DNA of 64,000 nucleotides from JADFUS01 sp964600025 (GTDB taxonomy: Bacteria > Bacteroidota > Bacteroidia > Bacteroidales > Rikenellaceae). Positions 60,939-64,000 of this stretch are shown here, one piece after another. The DNA lies in contig CAZRHJ010000003.1 in the NCBI GenBank assembly GCA_964600025.1, forward strand, positions 1-64,000, written 5' to 3'. Under the pieces are notes generated by a model that was given only the letters and a program-made list of their open reading frames with translations, was not told where the DNA came from and did no database searches. Numbering within the stretch: the stretch's first letter is position 1; the number at the start of each line of letters is the position of its first letter. The position numbers and the translations under genes were made by a program.

Positions 60939-61960
60939 TTCAGTAAGTTTTTTAATTCCTCAAATTGAAGTTTTTGCACTTCACTCTCCCCTATTCGCTT
61001 AATCATCACAAAATACAAAGAATTTCCACTTCGTTTTTTGTCATAAACAATTTGCTCCAAAAGTTCAGAAATAGGAACGTCTGTTCGAGTTGGCAAATGA
61101 TATTGAGTTAACAAATCACTTGCTAATTTATGATGTTGTAGGTTCAGTATTTGTTTTTTCAAAGCAATATCCAAAGCCACCTGCATACCAAAACCAACTG
61201 CCTCTCCGTGTGAATAATCGTTAGAAATCTTTTCGAGAGCGTGAGCAAAAGTATGACCAAAATTCAAAATACGCCTAAGTCCAGCTTCCTTTTGGTCTTT
61301 TCCTACAATTTCAGCTTTTAACTCTACTGCTCTACGAACTATGTTCTCGTAAATATCTGGGCTACTCATAATCACAGAAATATCAGTATTTTGTAGCACC
61401 CTCACAAAATCCTCGTCGAGAATTAATGCAATTTTAATAACTTCTGCCATTCCACAAACAAACTCTCGTTGTGGAAGAGTTTTCATAAAATCTGTATCTA
61501 TAACCACAAATTTTGGTTGTGAAAATACTCCAAGTATATTTTTAATACCACCAAAATCAACGCCATTTTTGCCACCAACACTTGCATCAACCTGCCCCAA
61601 AAGCGATGTCGAAACAAAACCAAACTCAATTCCTCGCATATAGATAGAGGCAACAAAACCTGTTAAATCACTAATAACGCCACCTCCTACACCAAGCAAA
61701 AAACTCTCTCTATCACAATTTAGTTCAAGCATTTGAGAAACTATACTTTCAACACAAGATAGAGTTTTAGAGCCCTCTCCTGCATCTACGACAATACATT
61801 TATATGAACTCAAATCTTCGTGATACAAGCCATATATATTTTTGTCGGTAAGTATAACCGTGTTTTTAGGACAAATATTATTTTTTGCAAAATCAAGCCA
61901 TTTACAAAAATAAATTTGCGATATAACACTGTTGTTTTCTGTTATTTTGATAGTTTTCAT
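60935..61960 (-). CDS. aroB: 3-dehydroquinate synthase
   Basis: This 341-residue enzyme makes dehydroquinate in the shikimate pathway with NAD+ and a divalent metal. Motifs seen are VVDAGEGSKTL, LLGVGGGVISDLTGFVAS, DASVGGKNGVDF and metal His in NFGHTFAHALE. It is a little shorter than the Escherichia coli enzyme (362). It is coupled to nth. Confidence 0.95.
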   Translation of the reverse strand: MKTIKITENNSVISQIYFCKWLDFAKNNICPKNTVILTDKNIYGLYHEDLSSYKCIVVDAGEGSKTLSCVESIVSQMLELNCDRESFLLGVGGGVISDLTGFVASIYMRGIEFGFVSTSLLGQVDASVGGKNGVDFGGIKNILGVFSQPKFVVIDTDFMKTLPQREFVCGMAEVIKIALILDEDFVRVLQNTDISVIMSSPDIYENIVRRAVELKAEIVGKDQKEAGLRRILNFGHTFAHALEKISNDYSHGEAVGFGMQVALDIALKKQILNLQHHKLASDLLTQYHLPTRTDVPISELLEQIVYDKKRSGNSLYFVMIKRIGESEVQKLQFEELKNLLK

Positions 61961-61991
61961 ACCTTAAATAAAAATCCATACGAAGATACGA

Positions 61992-62030
61992 AAAAAACAG
62001 ATATTTCCAAAAAAGAAACATCTGTTTTTT
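61992..62030 (-). terminator. Intrinsic terminator between nadA and aroB
   Basis: AAAAAACAGATATTTC and GAAACATCTGTTTTTT pair with one mismatch around a 7-base loop, flanked by A and T runs. It ends nadA on the minus strand. Confidence 0.85.
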
Positions 62031-62052
62031 GATATTTTTATGTTAAAAACAA

Positions 62053-62988
62053 TTATTTTGACAATTCCAACATTCTCAAAATTGATTTTTCTGCTTTCAC
62101 TCTCTCTTCTTCGTCCAAAATTATTTCGTTGTTTTCGTTTACCAACACATCATAAATTTTTTGCAAAGAATTTAATTTCATATAATTACAGTTATTACAG
62201 CCACAAGTAGAGTTTTCAGAAGGTGCAGGAATAAATGTTTTTTCGGGACAAGCAGTCTGCATCTCAAACAAAATACCAGGTTCAGTAACTACAATAAATT
62301 TGTTTGCCGAAGAAGTTTTTGCGTAATTCAATAACGAAGCAGTAGAACCAACGTGGTCTGAAATAAGGTGAATTGGCTTTTTGCACTCTGGGTGTGTCAA
62401 AACCAAGGCATCAGGATTTTGTTTTTTTAATTCCAAAATTCCCTCCAACGAGAAACGTTCGTGAACGTGACAAGCACCATTCCAAACAATCATATTCTCA
62501 CGTCCTGTAAGAGTTTTGATAAAATCTCCAAGATTACGGTCTGGACCAAAAATAATTGGAGTTTCACGAGGCACAGAGTTTACAATATCAACTGCATTGC
62601 TCGAAGTACAAATAATATCTGTATGAGCTTTAACGCCAATAGTAGTGTTTACATAAGTAATCACTACGTGTCCCGGGTGCTGTGCAATAAATTTAGCATA
62701 ATCATCTGCATTACAAGAGTCAGCAAGAGAACAACCAGCATTCATATCTGGCATTAATACTTTTTTTTGAGGTGAAAGTATTTTTGCAGTTTCGCCCATA
62801 AAATGCACACCTGCAAAAACAATAATATCAGCTGTATTGTTTTGTGCCACACGTGCTAATTGCAAACTATCTCCAACAAAATCAGCTACTTGCTGAATTT
62901 CAGGAGTTGTATAATAGTGAGCTAAAACAATAGCATTTTTAGTCTTTTTTAGCTCCTCAATCTTCAATTTAAGGTCTGTATTTTCCAT
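62053..62988 (-). CDS. nadA: Quinolinate synthase
   Basis: This enzyme condenses iminoaspartate with dihydroxyacetone phosphate to quinolinate for NAD. The start at 62988 (MENTDLKLKI, 311 residues) is used because the upstream ATG lies at the -7 box. Family segments include LAHYYTTPEIQ, MPDMNAGCSLADSC, WNGACHVHERF and the Cys-rich STCGCNNCNYMKLN. Three of these Cys bind the 4Fe-4S cluster. The nadB and nadC genes are not in the window. Confidence 0.95.
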   Translation of the reverse strand: MENTDLKLKIEELKKTKNAIVLAHYYTTPEIQQVADFVGDSLQLARVAQNNTADIIVFAGVHFMGETAKILSPQKKVLMPDMNAGCSLADSCNADDYAKFIAQHPGHVVITYVNTTIGVKAHTDIICTSSNAVDIVNSVPRETPIIFGPDRNLGDFIKTLTGRENMIVWNGACHVHERFSLEGILELKKQNPDALVLTHPECKKPIHLISDHVGSTASLLNYAKTSSANKFIVVTEPGILFEMQTACPEKTFIPAPSENSTCGCNNCNYMKLNSLQKIYDVLVNENNEIILDEEERVKAEKSILRMLELSK

Positions 62989-63012
62989 TACTAAGCATTT
63001 TTTCTTTGTTGC

Positions 63013-63051
63013 GTTGCAAAGATACAAATTAATTTATTACCTTTGAACAAA
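63013..63051. promoter_or_regulatory. Overlapping divergent promoters of nadA and deoC
   Basis: deoC (+): TTG near 63014-63016, a 21-base spacer and TACCTTTG (63038-63045). nadA (-): TATCTTTG (63024-63017), with TTTG at 63051-63048. Each promoter's -7 lies in the other's spacer, so polymerase at one should hinder the other. Confidence 0.55.
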
Positions 63052-63068
63052 CTTTATAACAAAAAACT

Positions 63069-63848
63069 ATGATACAGCAAAAAGTAGTTTCGAGAGTAAA
63101 TGATATTAAATCAAAATACAAAGAATTTTGCACAGATAATATTCTTAAAACTTGTGAAAAATTCTATGACGCAACAACTCTTAATATTACAGATAGCCAC
63201 GAAAGTGTTACAGAATTTACAAACCATATATTAAACAACTATCCATCAGTTGCAAGTATTTGTGTTTCGCCAAATTTCATAGAAGATGTAGGTTTGGTTT
63301 TGGGCGAAAGCGAAATAGGCATAACAGCAACGGTTGGGGGCTTCCCTATGGGGCAGACTTTTTTTGAAGTAAAGATATTGGAATGTAGTATGTCTATCGA
63401 AAATGGGGCTGACGAAGTCGATTTTGTAATTGATGTTGCAAGTGCAAACAACGGAAACTGGGAGATTGTAGAAGGTCAAATTGAGGAGCTTGTAGAGGAG
63501 ATTGACTCTATGGCAATTTCAAAAGCTATTTTGGAAGTGGGCGAACTAAAAGACTTAGACACTGTATATAAAGCAAGTGAAGTTGCACTACTTGCAGGGG
63601 TTGATTTCATCAAAACATCTACTGGCAAAGTGGCTAAGGGTGCAGATATAGAAAGTTTTGTAACAATGTGTTTGGCAATCAAAGATTTTTATACTCACCA
63701 CCAAATCAAAAAAGGTATTAAAGTAGCAGGTGGAATTCGTAGCACACAAGACCTTGCACTTTATTACACTGCCGTCAAAGAGATATTGGGAGAAGAATGG
63801 TTAAATCCAGATTTATTCCGAATAGGCACAAGCTCACTTGTTAAATAA
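63069..63848 (+). CDS. deoC: Deoxyribose-phosphate aldolase
   Basis: This 259-residue class I aldolase splits deoxyribose-5-phosphate to glyceraldehyde-3-phosphate and acetaldehyde. The Schiff-base Lys lies in VDFIKTSTGKV (about 177-187) and the second Lys in GIKVAGGIR (about 219-227). N-terminal residues form the usual extra helices. It stands alone and ends at a strong terminator. Confidence 0.94.
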   Translation: MIQQKVVSRVNDIKSKYKEFCTDNILKTCEKFYDATTLNITDSHESVTEFTNHILNNYPSVASICVSPNFIEDVGLVLGESEIGITATVGGFPMGQTFFEVKILECSMSIENGADEVDFVIDVASANNGNWEIVEGQIEELVEEIDSMAISKAILEVGELKDLDTVYKASEVALLAGVDFIKTSTGKVAKGADIESFVTMCLAIKDFYTHHQIKKGIKVAGGIRSTQDLALYYTAVKEILGEEWLNPDLFRIGTSSLVK

Positions 63849-63849
63849 C

Positions 63850-63882
63850 AAAAAAGGATAATCTTAAAGATTATCCTTTTTT
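63850..63882. terminator. Bidirectional terminator
   Basis: AAAAAAGGATAATCT (63850-63864) and AGATTATCCTTTTTT (63868-63882) form a perfect 15-bp stem between converging deoC and the partial gene at the window end. Confidence 0.92.
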
Positions 63883-63896
63883 CTGAAATTACCTAC

Positions 63897-64000
63897 TTAT
63901 TTATAATACTCCTTAAACAAATGCCATAAGACTACTCCACCAGCTACCGAAACATTCAATGAGTGTTTTGTTCCAATCTGTGGAATTTCTATATATCCAT
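63897..64000 (-). CDS. SpoU/TrmH-type RNA 2'-O-methyltransferase, C-terminal part
   Basis: Only the last 34 codons are in the window. Read on the minus strand they contain GYIEIPQIGTKHSLNVSVA, the conserved final motif of the SPOUT knot that binds S-adenosylmethionine, then a short helix ending KEYYK. RNA target unknown. Confidence 0.8.
   Translation of the reverse strand, partial: GYIEIPQIGTKHSLNVSVAGGVVLWHLFKEYYK

Noticed and set aside
62989..63027. Upstream ATG for nadA
   Set aside because: It overlaps the -7 box TATCTTTG on the minus strand, and the added residues (MYLCNATKKKCLV) are not part of the family.

Overview
The window is an AT-rich chromosomal segment from a member of the Bacteroidota, most likely the order Bacteroidales. 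The evidence is: carboxypeptidase-regulatory-domain TonB receptors, DUF4876, DUF4857 and DUF4954 family proteins, a BACON/BspA-like surface lipoprotein, a complete Bat (aerotolerance) operon, A-rich start contexts with little Shine-Dalgarno signal, and many promoters of the Bacteroidota type (TTTG-N19/20-TAnnTTTG). A species cannot be named from the sequence. No rRNA, tRNA or CRISPR array was seen.

Layout. 1-465: end of a dispersed palindromic element, a candidate small RNA (minus strand) that may encode a 28-residue hydrophobic peptide, and a nested hairpin. 465-3317 (minus): fabD and an apparently inactive GH2-fold protein. 3449-8383 (plus): a compact operon of phage-head-like genes (scaffold-like protein, SU10/DUF5309-like major capsid protein, connector-like proteins, holin-like protein, amidase) with no terminase, portal, tail or integrase beside it. 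8415-19111: PepSY protein, RNA-binding protein, then a TonB receptor/DUF4876 lipoprotein operon and an ABC/DUF4857 transporter, probably one metal or metallophore uptake locus. 19165-20449: hemerythrin-like protein overlapping a LuxR-type regulator with a degenerate receiver, followed by an 87/88-bp tandem array. 20925-33071: DMT exporter, threonine aldolase, nitroreductase, K+ uptake (KtrA/KtrB-type), tryptophanase, DUF3298 lipoprotein, NhaC, DUF4954. 33303-42591: outer-membrane receptor, NhaD, and a TolC-HlyD-ABC2-ABC2 efflux operon. 43320-46018: BspA-like lipoprotein divergent from an XRE regulator with a palindrome on the shared promoter. 46830-51002 (minus): ssb, thioesterase, tsaC-like, SufT-like, sufE, and a PafA-fold protein that has lost its metal ligands. 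51215-60229 (minus): moxR-DUF58-X-batC-batA-batB-batD-batE-recR. 60303-64000: nth, aroB, nadA, divergent deoC, and the 3' end of a SpoU/TrmH-type RNA methylase.

Two things stand out. First, the capsid-like operon is intact, has its own promoter and a palindrome beside it, and is embedded cleanly between housekeeping genes. It looks like a domesticated or satellite capsid module rather than random prophage debris. Second, a family of MITE-like palindromic elements (ends near AGTATTGTCCGCTAAAAA, long imperfect hairpin core) occurs about ten times, only between genes, and often abuts or touches a stop codon. It may act as a mobile terminator. Several proteins (GH2-like, PafA-like, pseudo-receiver) keep their fold while losing catalytic residues.
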